Source of the DNA: JBFMGD01 sp040751775
GTDB taxonomy: Bacteria; Bacillota; Dethiobacteria; DTU022
Length of the DNA: 64,000 nucleotides
Assembly (NCBI GenBank): GCA_040751775.1
Contig: JBFMGD010000004.1
Coordinates: 42,465-106,464 of the forward strand
Reading direction: 5' to 3'
The position numbers and the translations under genes were made by a program. The number at the start of each line of letters is the position of its first letter. Within the stretch, counting starts at the first letter, position 1. Below are positions 17,181 to 26,177 of the stretch, piece by piece. The notes beneath the pieces were generated by a model. That model was not told the DNA's origin, searched no databases, and saw only the letters and a list, made by a program, of their open reading frames with translations.

Positions 17181-18362
17181 ATGATGAAAGAAGCTGTCAT
17201 CGTTTCCAGTGTTCGCACAGCTGTCGGCAGGGCTCCCCGGGGGACGCTGCGCTATACCAGGCCGGAAGATATGGCCACGGCCGCTGTTAAAGAAGCGCTT
17301 GTTCGAGCCAAGGGCCTCGACCCCGCCGAGATAGATGATCTGATCCTGGGCTGCTCGTTCCCGGAAGGGGAACAGGGCATGAATGTCGGCCGCATGGTCG
17401 GGCTGCAGGCCGGCCTGCCGGACACCGTTTCAGGCATGACCGTAAACCGTTTCTGTTCCTCGGGACTGCAGGCTATCTCCCTGGCGGCGGAAAGAATCAT
17501 GCTCGGTTATGCCGACGTGATGATGGCCGGCGGGGTCGAGAGCATGAGCCTGGTCCCCATGGGCGGCAACAAACTCACCCCCAACCTCACCCTGGTGGAA
17601 CAGCGGGTGGAGGGCTATACCCCGATGGGAATTACCGCCGAAAACGTGGCCCAGCGCTACAATATTTCGCGGGAAGAACAGGATAAATTTGCCGTGCGCA
17701 GCCATGAACGGGCAGGCGCGGCGATCAAAGAGGGCCGCTTCAAGGATGAGATCGTTCCCTTAAAAATAGTAACCCGCGGTGTGGGGCCCGACAATAAGGT
17801 GAAGGAAAAGGAGCTCATCTTCGACACCGACGAAGGGGTCCGCTTTGACACCAGTTTCGAAAGTTTAAGCAAGCTGCGCCCGGTGTTCAGTGCCAGAGGT
17901 AGCGTCACCGCCGGCAACTCATCACAAACCAGCGACGGCGCCGCGGCGGCGGTGCTGATGTCCGCCGAGAAAGCCAAAGCTCTGGGCCTGAAGCCGATGG
18001 CCGCTTTCCGCGCCTTCGTCGTGGCCGGCTGCAACCCGGACGAGATGGGCGTGGGCCCGGCCGTAGCCATCCCGAAACTGCTGAAGCACGCCGGTTTAAA
18101 AGTAGAACAGATCGACCTGTTCGAGATCAACGAAGCCTTCGCTTCGCAAGCGCTTTACTGCGTACGCGAGCTGGGCATCGATCCGGAAAAAGTGAATGTC
18201 AATGGCGGCGCGATCGCCTTGGGCCATCCCCTGGGCTGCACCGGGGCCAAGCTTACCGCCACCCTGCTGCATGAAATGGCCCGCCGCGGCTCCCGCTACG
18301 GTGTCGTCTCCATGTGTATCGGAGGCGGCATGGGTGCCGCCGGTCTTTTTGAGCGTATCTAA
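17181..18362 (+). CDS. fadA: Acetyl-CoA acyltransferase (thiolase)
   Basis: 393-aa thiolase that cleaves 3-ketoacyl-CoA with CoA, the last beta-oxidation step. The acyl-accepting Cys92 is in NRFCSSGLQAIS, His349 in GGAIALGHPLGCTGAK, and the proton-donating Cys379 in MCIGGGMGAA. Length is standard. The ribosome site GGAGG precedes two adjacent ATG codons, either of which may serve. It is the last gene of the operon and is followed by a strong terminator. Confidence 0.95.
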   Translation: MMKEAVIVSSVRTAVGRAPRGTLRYTRPEDMATAAVKEALVRAKGLDPAEIDDLILGCSFPEGEQGMNVGRMVGLQAGLPDTVSGMTVNRFCSSGLQAISLAAERIMLGYADVMMAGGVESMSLVPMGGNKLTPNLTLVEQRVEGYTPMGITAENVAQRYNISREEQDKFAVRSHERAGAAIKEGRFKDEIVPLKIVTRGVGPDNKVKEKELIFDTDEGVRFDTSFESLSKLRPVFSARGSVTAGNSSQTSDGAAAAVLMSAEKAKALGLKPMAAFRAFVVAGCNPDEMGVGPAVAIPKLLKHAGLKVEQIDLFEINEAFASQALYCVRELGIDPEKVNVNGGAIALGHPLGCTGAKLTATLLHEMARRGSRYGVVSMCIGGGMGAAGLFERI

Positions 18363-18377
18363 AATCGCCCGTTGGTT

Positions 18378-18409
18378 AATGGGGCAAGTTTCTTGCCCCA
18401 TTTTTTTTA
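18378..18409 (+). terminator. Rho-independent terminator of the fad operon
   Basis: AATGGGGCAAG-TTT-CTTGCCCCATT is an 11-bp perfect stem with a 3-base loop that runs straight into a T tract. It begins 16 bases after the thiolase stop. Confidence 0.9.
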
Positions 18410-18504
18410 TTATTTGCGCATGATTTCCTGCGTGCTATACTGGGTTCAATGGAACAGGGACGCTTTCTTATACCGTTTTGCCGGAAAGGAGAACACAATT
18501 CCGG

Positions 18505-19680
18505 ATGATCCCTAAAACAGAGCTGCTGGGCAGGATCAGTCGCTTACAAAAAGAGATCAGGTCAAATAATATTAGCGGCGCCCTTATTGTACAGAGGGCT
18601 GATTTATACTATTTCTGCGGCACCGGCCAAAACGGCCACCTGTTTGTCCCGGCCGAAGGGGAACCGCGGCTGCTGGTTAAAAAGAACCTGCAGCGAGCTA
18701 AAGAGGAGAGTTCTCTTGACCTGGTAATCCCTTTTGCCGGTTGGGACGAATTAAAGCAAATCGTTATCGGCGGCATGGCAGCGGGAGAGCAGCTCGGCAT
18801 GGAGCTGGATGTGCTGCCGGTTAATCTTTATTTCCGATACCGTAAATCGCTGCACCCCTTGACTATCGTTGATATTTCTTTTATCATCCGCCAAATCCGT
18901 TCAATTAAAACACCTTTTGAAATCCGGCAGCTGAAAGCAGCCGCGGCCTTGGCGTGGGCTTTGTTTGCTTATGCCCGCGATATTATTAAAGAAGGCATGA
19001 CGGAAGCGGCGCTGGCGGCCGAACTGGAATCCTTTACCCGTTGCCGCGGGCACCAGGGGGCGGTGCGAATGAGGGGATTCAACCAGGAGATGTTCTACGG
19101 CCACGTGATGTCCGGTGAGAGCGCCGCCGCGCCCAGCTTCTTTGACGGCCCCACAGGAGGGCATGGCTTAAACCCTTCCTACCCGCAAGGGGCCGGCCTG
19201 CGTAAAATCAGGCGGAACGAACCGATTCTGATTGACTATGTCACCGTATTGGACGGATACATGGTTGATCAGACACGCATTTTCTGCCTGGGCCGGCTGC
19301 CGGAGGCGCTGGTGCAGGCATACGGAACAGCCCTGCGGATCAAATCCGACCTGATCGCCCTGGGCAAAGCGGGCAGCTGTTGTGCGGCACTTTTCCGGCA
19401 CGCGGAAAACCTCGCCGCGCAAGCCGGCCTGCTCGATCATTTTATGGGAGCGGCGGAAAAAGTAAGCTTCATCGGCCACGGAGTCGGCCTGGAACTCGAT
19501 GAACTGCCGGTCATCGCCCGCGGCGCCGAGGCGAAACTGGGAGCGGGGATGGTCTTTGCGCTGGAGCCGAAATTTATTTTCCCGGGAGAGGGCGTCGTCG
19601 GGATCGAGGACACCTTTCTCGTAACCGAAAGCGGCCTCGCCCAGATCACCTCTTTCGATGATTCAATTCAATACTTGTAA
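18505..19680 (+). CDS. M24 family metallopeptidase (Xaa-Pro peptidase/creatinase fold)
   Basis: 391-aa two-domain protein: creatinase-like N-terminal domain (about 1-140) and pita-bread catalytic domain. The five metal ligands are all visible: DYVTVLDGYMVDQT (two Asp), FIGHGVGLELDELP (His), LEPKF (Glu) and GIEDTFLV (Glu), so the fold should bind two divalent ions. Related proteins are annotated as Xaa-Pro dipeptidases, but the exact substrate cannot be read. ATG 18505 has AAAGGAG 13 bases upstream. A TTG at 18478 would add nine residues but has no ribosome site. Confidence 0.82.
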   Translation: MIPKTELLGRISRLQKEIRSNNISGALIVQRADLYYFCGTGQNGHLFVPAEGEPRLLVKKNLQRAKEESSLDLVIPFAGWDELKQIVIGGMAAGEQLGMELDVLPVNLYFRYRKSLHPLTIVDISFIIRQIRSIKTPFEIRQLKAAAALAWALFAYARDIIKEGMTEAALAAELESFTRCRGHQGAVRMRGFNQEMFYGHVMSGESAAAPSFFDGPTGGHGLNPSYPQGAGLRKIRRNEPILIDYVTVLDGYMVDQTRIFCLGRLPEALVQAYGTALRIKSDLIALGKAGSCCAALFRHAENLAAQAGLLDHFMGAAEKVSFIGHGVGLELDELPVIARGAEAKLGAGMVFALEPKFIFPGEGVVGIEDTFLVTESGLAQITSFDDSIQYL

Positions 19681-19804
19681 GTTAGAATTACGCTATCCAT
19701 GGCTCGTGAGACAAAATACGCCCCATATCCCGCTGGCACGAAAGGGAGGGTGAGAGCATAAATTATAATATTGCGGGATAACCTGATGTTCTGGGGGGAT
19801 CAGG

Positions 19805-21673
19805 ATGTGCGGTATTTGCGGTATGGTCTCAATGGGGGGTCTGCCAGCCGACAGCCGTACGGTTTTGCAGGTGATGGCCGGATCAATGGCGCACCGGGGG
19901 CCCGACGACAGCGGATTTTTTGTAGATCACTTTGCCGCCCTCGGTTTCCGGCGGCTGAGCATTATCGATCTGAGTACGGGAAAACAGCCGATCGCGAACG
20001 AAGATGGGCGTTATCAGCTGATTTTTAACGGCGAGATTTATAACTTCAAGCAGCTGAGGCGCGAACTGCAAGCCGGGGGGCACCGTTTCCGCTCCCAAAC
20101 CGACAGCGAGGTGATCGTCCACCTCTACGAGGACCTGGGAGAAAGATGCGTGCATCACCTGAGGGGCATGTTCGGCTTCGCCGTATGGGACACCGCCGCG
20201 CGAAGGCTTTTCCTGGCCCGGGACCGGTTCGGGATCAAACCGCTCTATTACACCCGGGTAGGCGACAACCTTATTTTTGCCTCCGAAGCAAAGGCGATCC
20301 TGGCGCATCCCGCCGTGGAGACCCGCCTGAACCTGGGCGCGCTGCCGCATTACCTGACCTTTCAATATTTCCCCGATCCGGAAACCGCCTTTGACGGCAT
20401 TTACCGGCTGCGCCCGGCCCACCACCTTACTCTGGATGCCGGAGGGGCCAGGATTAAAAAATACTGGCAGCTCCGCTTCAAAACAGACCCCAAGCCGCTG
20501 CGCGACTTAATCGAGATGACCGATCACCTGCTGCAGGAGTCTGTCCGGCTGCACATGATCAGCGATGTCCCCCGGGGGGCTTTCTTAAGCAGTGGCATCG
20601 ATTCCAGCAATATCGTGGCCATGCTCAATCGCCTCGAAGATGTGCATACATACTCGGTCGGCTGCGTGGGCGGCAAATACGACGAGCTGCCCGCCGCCCG
20701 GGAAACAGCCCGCTTCCTGGGCACCCGGCACCGGGAAATCAGCGTGGAAGCCGGTGAATTCTGGAACGAACTGCCGCGCATTCTCTGGTGCCAGGACGAA
20801 CCGGTAGCCGACCCGGCCGCTGTAGCGCTCTATTTTGTAGCCAGGTTGGCCGCCGAAGATGTGAAAGTGGTCTTATCGGGTGAAGGGGCGGATGAAGTGT
20901 TCGGCGGTTATGAAATCTACCGGGAGCCGGCCGCGGTGGCCCCGGTCCAGTTTTTGCCCGGGCCACTGCAGCAGCTGCTGCGCGGCGGCGCCGCCCGGCT
21001 GCCGGCAGGGGTTAGGGGAAGAAATTATCTCAAACGAGCCACAACCCCGCTGGAGCAGCGTTATTTCGGCAACGCCTTTATCTTTAGCGAGCCGGAGAAA
21101 AAGGCGCTCCTTAACCCGGAGCTGTATGCCGCGGGCTGGGCCGACCCCACCACAATAACGGAGCCGTATTTCAAGGCCAGCCGGGGCTATGACGGAACCA
21201 CCCGCATGCAACACCTCGATTTTTTCACCTGGCTGCCTGGCGACATCCTGGCCAAAGCCGACCGGATGACCATGGCCCACTCGCTGGAGCTGCGCGTGCC
21301 CTACCTGGATCATATACTGGTCGAATTCGCCGCCGCCATTCCACCCCAATATAAAATTCATAAAGGGATGACCAAATATGTCCTGCGGCAAGCCGCCTCC
21401 CGCTACCTGCCCGGAGAGGTCTACCGCCGTCCCAAACTCGGCTTCCCGGTCCCGATCGCCGCCTGGATTAGGGAACACTACCAATCGAACCTAAATGACC
21501 TGTTCCACAGCTCCGCCGCCTGCGCCTATTTCAACACCACTCTCCTCGAGCAGATGCTGGAACAGCATACACGGGGCAATGCGGATTACGGGCGCAAGCT
21601 GTGGGCCGTCGCTGTTTTTTTACTCTGGCACCGGATCTACCTCGAAAACAGCCGCACACCGGCCAAGGGTTAG
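19805..21673 (+). CDS. asnB: Asparagine synthetase (glutamine-hydrolysing)
   Basis: 622-aa enzyme making asparagine from aspartate, ATP and glutamine. The glutaminase domain starts with the nucleophile Cys2 (MCGICGMVS) and contains AHRGPDDSG and the ammonia-tunnel region. The synthetase domain has the PP-loop LSSGIDSSNIVAML and the SGEGADEVFGGYEIY signature. Length fits the AsnB/AsnO group of Firmicutes. It has no operon partner: the M24 gene ends 124 bases upstream and the gene after it points the other way. Confidence 0.93.
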   Translation: MCGICGMVSMGGLPADSRTVLQVMAGSMAHRGPDDSGFFVDHFAALGFRRLSIIDLSTGKQPIANEDGRYQLIFNGEIYNFKQLRRELQAGGHRFRSQTDSEVIVHLYEDLGERCVHHLRGMFGFAVWDTAARRLFLARDRFGIKPLYYTRVGDNLIFASEAKAILAHPAVETRLNLGALPHYLTFQYFPDPETAFDGIYRLRPAHHLTLDAGGARIKKYWQLRFKTDPKPLRDLIEMTDHLLQESVRLHMISDVPRGAFLSSGIDSSNIVAMLNRLEDVHTYSVGCVGGKYDELPAARETARFLGTRHREISVEAGEFWNELPRILWCQDEPVADPAAVALYFVARLAAEDVKVVLSGEGADEVFGGYEIYREPAAVAPVQFLPGPLQQLLRGGAARLPAGVRGRNYLKRATTPLEQRYFGNAFIFSEPEKKALLNPELYAAGWADPTTITEPYFKASRGYDGTTRMQHLDFFTWLPGDILAKADRMTMAHSLELRVPYLDHILVEFAAAIPPQYKIHKGMTKYVLRQAASRYLPGEVYRRPKLGFPVPIAAWIREHYQSNLNDLFHSSAACAYFNTTLLEQMLEQHTRGNADYGRKLWAVAVFLLWHRIYLENSRTPAKG

Positions 21674-21691
21674 CGCAAACAAAGGGCGCAG

Positions 21692-21864
21692 TTACCCGTT
21701 AGCCGCGCTGATCCGCGGCAGCGGGGTCGGCTGCATCGCTCCGAGAAGATGCATGGAGTTGACCAACTCCAACGGCTGTTCTATCAGGGGCTGGGAGAGC
21801 AACCGGACAATACAATAACCAGCATGGCGGCAAGCAGCAGTAAAGATGTTGCCATTTTACGCAA
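21692..21864 (-). pseudogene. Small lipoprotein gene, 26 aa as read, possibly frameshifted from about 57 aa
   Basis: A short frame from TTG 21864 to TGA 21784 encodes a lipoprotein signal: a Lys/Arg start, a hydrophobic stretch and the lipobox VLSGC, then SPSP and a stop. GGAGG lies 11 bases before the TTG. Beyond the stop, another frame reads on as plausible protein (QPLIEQPLELVNSMHLLGAM...) to TAA at 21692-21694. Either this is a genuine tiny lipoprotein or a small lipoprotein interrupted by one frameshift. Family unknown. It is the only coding signal I see in the 21674-22059 gap. Confidence 0.4.
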
Positions 21865-22002
21865 TGGTTTGGACACCTCCCTGCATAGAAAATTATCAGT
21901 TATTTTATTATAACAGATCAACCGACTTATAAGATTATATTAAATGTAGCTGCTTGATAGGATTGAAAAATTAAGTGACCGTTTAATCTTGAGACAAAGT
22001 AA

Positions 22003-22031
22003 GGCCGCCTCCTTTTTTCTCGGAGGCGGCC
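22003..22031 (-). terminator. Terminator hairpin after the secreted acidic protein gene
   Basis: GGCCGCCTCC (22003-22012) pairs exactly with GGAGGCGGCC (22022-22031) around a 9-base loop. It lies about 30 bases beyond the stop of the minus-strand gene. The bases after it on the minus strand, TTACTTTG, give only a short T-rich run. Confidence 0.6.
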
Positions 22032-22059
22032 CGCAGCTTAATTTTGTTATTAAAACCTT

Positions 22060-22908
22060 TTACTTACCCCCGTTGCCTTTGCCGTTTCCACTGTTTTTAC
22101 CGCCATTTCTGCCGGGACCTCTGCCGTCATCCCCGTCGTCTTCATCGTCTTCATTGCCATTGTCATCATTTTCATTGCCATTGTCATCATTTTCATTATT
22201 ATCATCTTCAATTTCCCCGTTATGATTGGTGCTGCGGTTCGCCCAGGGGGGAGGACCCTCCCGGCCCGATTCCGACCACTCCCAACGCTCCCTAACCTGG
22301 GCGGCCGCCCAGGGAGGAGGACCCTCTTCACCGGATTGTGTCCACACCATGGCCCGAGTCATCTGATCCAGCGCCCTCTGCGCATTGGCCCGCACATGTT
22401 CGGGCAGCGATTCATCCGCCACCTTTTCACGCAGGCGCCAACCTCTCGTTTCACGGCCGGCCATAACCGCGTCGATCGCTTCGTCAAGTGCCTCATCTTC
22501 TTGATCCAGGTCGCCTGCCGCATCAGCGGCGCCGTTTTCCGCTTCTTCATCTGCCGCACTGTTCTCCGGATTATCGTTTTCACCGCTTTCCAATCCGGCA
22601 ATCAGCATGAGCATTTGATCGATTAAAGCTTCGCTATTCTCCAGCTCGGCAAGCAACTCTTCTAGGTAGACTGCATCCGCACCGGCCAGAATCGCCTCGA
22701 CAAGCTGGTCAGCCAGGCTGTTCAGGATCAGCATTTGCTCGACAGGTTCCCCGGAGAGTTCGAATTGAGCTGTCAGCAAACTGATGATCGAGTCATAAAA
22801 TGGATCACCGGCTGAAAGGGGATCGGTTGTCTCACCTTCCACGGCCCAGACCAGGCCGCTTCCGGCGAGAAGCAGCACCAGCAGTACCGCCGTTACTTTC
22901 TTAATCAA
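22060..22908 (-). CDS. Secreted protein with acidic Asn/Asp-rich tail, under a c-di-GMP riboswitch
   Basis: 282 aa, exported: signal peptide at 1-22 (KKVTAVLLVLLLAGSGLVWA). A helical N-terminal region (DPLSAGDPFYDSIISLL...) somewhat resembles DUF5667-type proteins. The middle is acidic, then come two copies of a GPPPWA motif (SGEEGPPPWA, SGREGPPPWA), then a low-complexity tail of Asn, Asp, Glu and Gly ending GKGNGGK. The tail DNA contains a 21-base tandem duplication near 22152-22193. The start is TTG with AAGGAGG nine bases before it; the ATG inside the same stretch stops after four codons. No enzyme motif is seen. A surface or matrix role is inferred from export, composition and the riboswitch. 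Confidence 0.75.
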   Translation of the reverse strand: MIKKVTAVLLVLLLAGSGLVWAVEGETTDPLSAGDPFYDSIISLLTAQFELSGEPVEQMLILNSLADQLVEAILAGADAVYLEELLAELENSEALIDQMLMLIAGLESGENDNPENSAADEEAENGAADAAGDLDQEDEALDEAIDAVMAGRETRGWRLREKVADESLPEHVRANAQRALDQMTRAMVWTQSGEEGPPPWAAAQVRERWEWSESGREGPPPWANRSTNHNGEIEDDNNENDDNGNENDDNGNEDDEDDGDDGRGPGRNGGKNSGNGKGNGGK

Positions 22909-22984
22909 ATTTCATCTCCTCCTTAATTTTGTGGAAATAAAACTTGCCTCCCTTTCAGACCGGACAGGATTACATGAGAAATCA

Positions 22985-23085
22985 AAATTCCTGCTTCGGC
23001 AGCCTGGCGATCATGACCCGAAATTCGGGCTTTAGACCCATAGCTTTGCGTGCCGCCCTTTCGAGCGGGTTGCCTTTAATCGGTC
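22985..23085 (-). ncRNA. Cyclic di-GMP-I (GEMM) riboswitch
   Basis: On the minus strand the leader reads AAAGGCAACCCGCTC-GAAA-GGGCGG, then ACGCAAAGC, then GGGTCTAAAGC, a hairpin, GGGTCATGATCGCC and GGCTGCCGAAGC. The GAAA-capped hairpin, the invariant ACGCAAAGC junction, the CTAAA receptor and the closing GCTGCC match the GEMM-I architecture in order and spacing. Aligned with the Vibrio Vc2 RNA, the position equivalent to G20 is G, which favours c-di-GMP over 3',3'-cGAMP. The aptamer ends about 80 bases before the TTG of the secreted protein. The rest of the gap 23086-23469 shows no gene. Confidence 0.85.
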
Positions 23086-23469
23086 AGGAAGCTTGTTTCT
23101 GTAATTTTAGCACAATTATTAGCCAATGTCACCTAAATATGCCGATACATTTTATGCCATTTCTCACGCGGTGTGGGCAGCCTTTTTTTTCCACAGATTC
23201 CTGCTTGACAGAGACGAATGGAATTAAGTTAAGAGCTTATGTCTACCAGAATATTGTCGCAATATTTAGAAATGCCTCGAAAACAAGCCCTCCCAGCCCT
23301 GGCGACAAAAAGTAACTCACAATATCCACATAGTTATGCACAGCCGGAATAGCCTGTACAGCTTTTACAAACCCTGTTTTCCACAAAGCGCACAATTTGT
23401 TTACGTAATATTGTACGCGCCCCGGATAATAATGTTATGCGCAACCCATGCAAAAAACACCAAAAACCC

Positions 23470-25677
23470 TCAATAAATCCGGCGCATTTCCGTACCGGGG
23501 AAATAGTGCTGCAGGATCTGCCGGTAGTTTTGTCCCAGCGCGGCCATTCCCCTCGCCCCGTACTGGCTCATCCCCACGCCGTGACCGTTGCCGCCACCGG
23601 TAATCACTACTCGCTCCAGGTATCCGGCCGCATCTTTCTCCAGATCAAAAATGGCGAAAGCGCTGGGTAAAATTGAGTAATTGTCGACCATACTGCCGTC
23701 ATGACGCCGCAGGACAACCGGATCCCCACCGGGCAAATACTGCACCGGCCGCAGGGTGAAGCGAATATTGTATTCTTTGACAATCCGGTAGGCGCCGTTG
23801 GTCCCCTCCAATTCCAGGACCATGATATTGCCGCCTGCGCCGCGCTCAACCACGCGAATATCGCGCAGCCGGCCCAGCGGGTTACGCGGTATCTCGAGGG
23901 AGCGGAAGGTATCCCCATCACGAGTTAGAATAAAATCGGGTTGGGCGGCGAAACGCTCGCCGAGGTTACGATTGACAGCCGCTTCCAGCTCTGCACCGGT
24001 CATCTCTACCTGCCAGCGAAAATAGGGCGACTCCTGATCATAGGCCTGCGGCCAATCGGTGTGCAACAAAAATTGGCGTATTGCCGCCTCACTGTCCAGG
24101 CGAACAGTTGCCCCGGGAATCTGCCCCGCCGCCTTCAAGTAGGGAACGTTTTCACCGGGGAAGCTTCCTGTTGCGGGGTCATGCCAAACCTCGCTGAAGT
24201 TGGCGGTATAGCCGCAGGAGGTGGAAAAGAAGCGGGTGTCGGCCACAGAAGTGCCATGGTAGAGCACCTCTCCGGCGGTGGCGTCCACGGCCTCCCGGGA
24301 CAGCGGATATTCGGGAATATTGTTGTAAACCTGGCTTTGCACACTATCGTCAACATGAGCGCCGTAAGCGCTGAAAGGCCCGGCAAAGATGGAGGTACGG
24401 GCGTACGACCTGGCCGCCACCGCCTGGGCTTTTAAGGGCTCCAGACCGAAAGCGAGCGGCATCTCGCTGGGCACCACCGTATAGAGGTACTGCTCCAAAC
24501 CGATTTCGTTGACCACAACCAACTGCCCGCCCTGATTGCTGATCTCCAAAATACCCCGGTAGGCCGGTGCCGCGCTCTCCCAACCGGAGCGCGGCAGGTC
24601 TATGAGAACCAGGCGGCCCTCTTCCGGCGATTCCAGGAAGATGCGGTTTTGGAAGCGCAGCACAGTTTCATCCGCGGCGGTTACTTTTATCCCATCCTGC
24701 ACCGGTTCCACCACCAGGGTTTCTCCCGCCGCAAAATTGTAACGGGCTCCGTTGATTTTATCCTCCAGGGCGTAAGGCGCCTCATTGGTCAGGCTCAGCC
24801 ACCGGTGCCGCAACGTTTCACCGGTTAAGTCGGCCAGGTTCCGGCGCAACACCACCCGGATCGTATCCGGAGCATCTGCTCCATCCATTGCAACAGCGGT
24901 AACTAACCCATCCACCAGATAGAGCGACAAACCGGTGCTGCCAATCAACAGGTCACCCGGCGAACCGGTCTTAACCTCATCTTGATCAACCAGGTAAACG
25001 GCCATAGACTCACTCACCGGAAACAGCCCCTCGCGCTCTCCTTCCAGCACCGTATCGCCGCGCAGCAGAAGCCGCGACAGCTCCACGCGCTCCAGCGGCT
25101 CCACTATCACAGCCGTATCACCAACCAGCAGCGCTGTGACCAGATCACCGAATTGCAGGCCAAACGGCGCTGCCGTATGCGCATTTAGTTCGCGCCCCTG
25201 CCAGAGCAAGCGCAAGCGTCTGCCGGATTCAGACCGGACAAACGCCCCCGTTACAGTTTCGATCGTTGGCACGGCTTGCACGCGCCAGGTCCGGTCGTGA
25301 AAAGCAAACATAAGAGGCACAGCAAATGGCCGGCCTTCCACCTGGAGATTTACGTCAACCCGTCCCCCCGCCGGAAAAGCCAGCCGGGCGCCGTCTACAC
25401 CCAGGTAGATTATTCCCGGCTGCTGGAAAAAATCGATCCATTCATCGAGGCCGGACGGCTCACCTTCCAGCAGCGCCGCGGCCGCCTCCCGCTCTCCGGC
25501 GGCAACCCGTTCCATGAAGGCTACCGCTTCTGCGGTGAGCCGGTCGGTTGCCCAGCGCCAGGCTTGAAACAAGACTGCGATCAGTATAATCAGCAATATT
25601 AAGGCGAACCACGCGCATCCCCTGCCGGTTTTTTTCTTCCGGCGCCGCCTCCGCACAAATCTTCTCGGCCGGGCCAT
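23470..25677 (-). CDS. SpoIID/LytB domain protein with long N-terminal extension
   Basis: 735 aa. A basic N-terminus (RRRRKKKTGRG) precedes one transmembrane helix (about 20-42), then a large extracellular part. The SpoIID/LytB domain fills the C-terminal half: VVPSEMPLAFGLEPLKAQAVAARSYA gives the family signature, and HGVGMSQYGARGMA lies near the end. SpoIID proteins are lytic transglycosylases acting on cell-wall glycan, and this one is far longer than sporulation SpoIID (about 340 aa). It is probably a wall-remodelling amidase-enhancer-type protein. Not in an operon. Confidence 0.85.
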   Translation of the reverse strand: MARPRRFVRRRRRKKKTGRGCAWFALILLIILIAVLFQAWRWATDRLTAEAVAFMERVAAGEREAAAALLEGEPSGLDEWIDFFQQPGIIYLGVDGARLAFPAGGRVDVNLQVEGRPFAVPLMFAFHDRTWRVQAVPTIETVTGAFVRSESGRRLRLLWQGRELNAHTAAPFGLQFGDLVTALLVGDTAVIVEPLERVELSRLLLRGDTVLEGEREGLFPVSESMAVYLVDQDEVKTGSPGDLLIGSTGLSLYLVDGLVTAVAMDGADAPDTIRVVLRRNLADLTGETLRHRWLSLTNEAPYALEDKINGARYNFAAGETLVVEPVQDGIKVTAADETVLRFQNRIFLESPEEGRLVLIDLPRSGWESAAPAYRGILEISNQGGQLVVVNEIGLEQYLYTVVPSEMPLAFGLEPLKAQAVAARSYARTSIFAGPFSAYGAHVDDSVQSQVYNNIPEYPLSREAVDATAGEVLYHGTSVADTRFFSTSCGYTANFSEVWHDPATGSFPGENVPYLKAAGQIPGATVRLDSEAAIRQFLLHTDWPQAYDQESPYFRWQVEMTGAELEAAVNRNLGERFAAQPDFILTRDGDTFRSLEIPRNPLGRLRDIRVVERGAGGNIMVLELEGTNGAYRIVKEYNIRFTLRPVQYLPGGDPVVLRRHDGSMVDNYSILPSAFAIFDLEKDAAGYLERVVITGGGNGHGVGMSQYGARGMAALGQNYRQILQHYFPGTEMRRIY

Positions 25678-25761
25678 TACCCGCCTCCTTTATGCTGCGA
25701 CTAATTTATGCCGCCGCTCTTTAGGCCTATTCCATCTGAACAGACTAATTTCCTTTAATCA

Positions 25762-25811
25762 GGATTAAGAATTCAGGAGTCAGAATCAGAAAATCTCCTG
25801 AATTCTAATCC
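25762..25811. repeat. Hairpin made of the dispersed GAATTCAGGAGTC repeat
   Basis: AGAATTCAGGAG (25768-25779) pairs with CTCCTGAATTCT (25795-25806), extended by GGATT/AATCC outside a one-base bulge. The same word recurs in both orientations at 28167-28200 and 28341-28376. It lies in the 260-base gap before the ferredoxin gene, where I see no other gene. Confidence 0.55.
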
Positions 25812-25938
25812 ATCAGTAGATAACGGCAATCGCTAATCAGAGTGAAAGGTTACAAAAAAATCGCGGGATAAAAGAGGGAAAAAGCGATCCTTAGCGAATA
25901 AAAATCTTGTTAAGAATTGCGTTTAAAGGAGGATCGAT

Positions 25939-26124
25939 ATGGAGGTCAGAGTAAACGACGAATGCAGCGCCTGCGGTATCTGTGAAGACATCTGCCCGGA
26001 AGTATTCGAACTGGGCGATGAAAAGGCGGAAGTTAAGGCAAACCCGGTTCCGGCGGAACATGAAGATAAGGTCCGCGAAGCCGCCGAGGAGTGCCCGACC
26101 GAAGCGATTGAGGTTAACGAGTAG
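25939..26124 (+). CDS. Ferredoxin, single [4Fe-4S] cluster
   Basis: 61-aa acidic electron carrier. The cluster motif CSACGICEDICP (Cys9, 12, 15 and 19) and the later ECPTEAI cysteine match monocluster ferredoxins, where three N-terminal cysteines and the distal CP cysteine bind the cluster. An excellent AAAGGAGG lies eight bases before the ATG. It is monocistronic, ended by the terminator at 26149-26169. Its partner enzyme is not identifiable from the context. Confidence 0.93.
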   Translation: MEVRVNDECSACGICEDICPEVFELGDEKAEVKANPVPAEHEDKVREAAEECPTEAIEVNE

Positions 26125-26148
26125 CATTTTTCAATCTAAATTTAACGA

Positions 26149-26169
26149 GAGCCCGCCGGCGGCGGGCTC
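26149..26169. terminator. Bidirectional terminator between ferredoxin and the ABC permease
   Basis: GAGCCCGCC-GGC-GGCGGGCTC is a 9-bp GC-rich perfect stem with a 3-base loop located between two converging genes. It is suitably placed to end both transcripts. Confidence 0.75.
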
Positions 26170-26177
26170 TTCGCTAT

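Noticed and set aside
22152..22193. CRISPR-like tandem repeat
   Set aside because: It is a 21-base in-frame duplication within a coding sequence with no spacers. No CRISPR array or cas gene occurs in the window.
22050..22331. Plus- and minus-strand frames inside the low-complexity tail region of the secreted protein
   Set aside because: They arise from repetitive CAT/TCA-rich DNA of the Asn/Asp-rich tail; they lack ribosome sites and family motifs.
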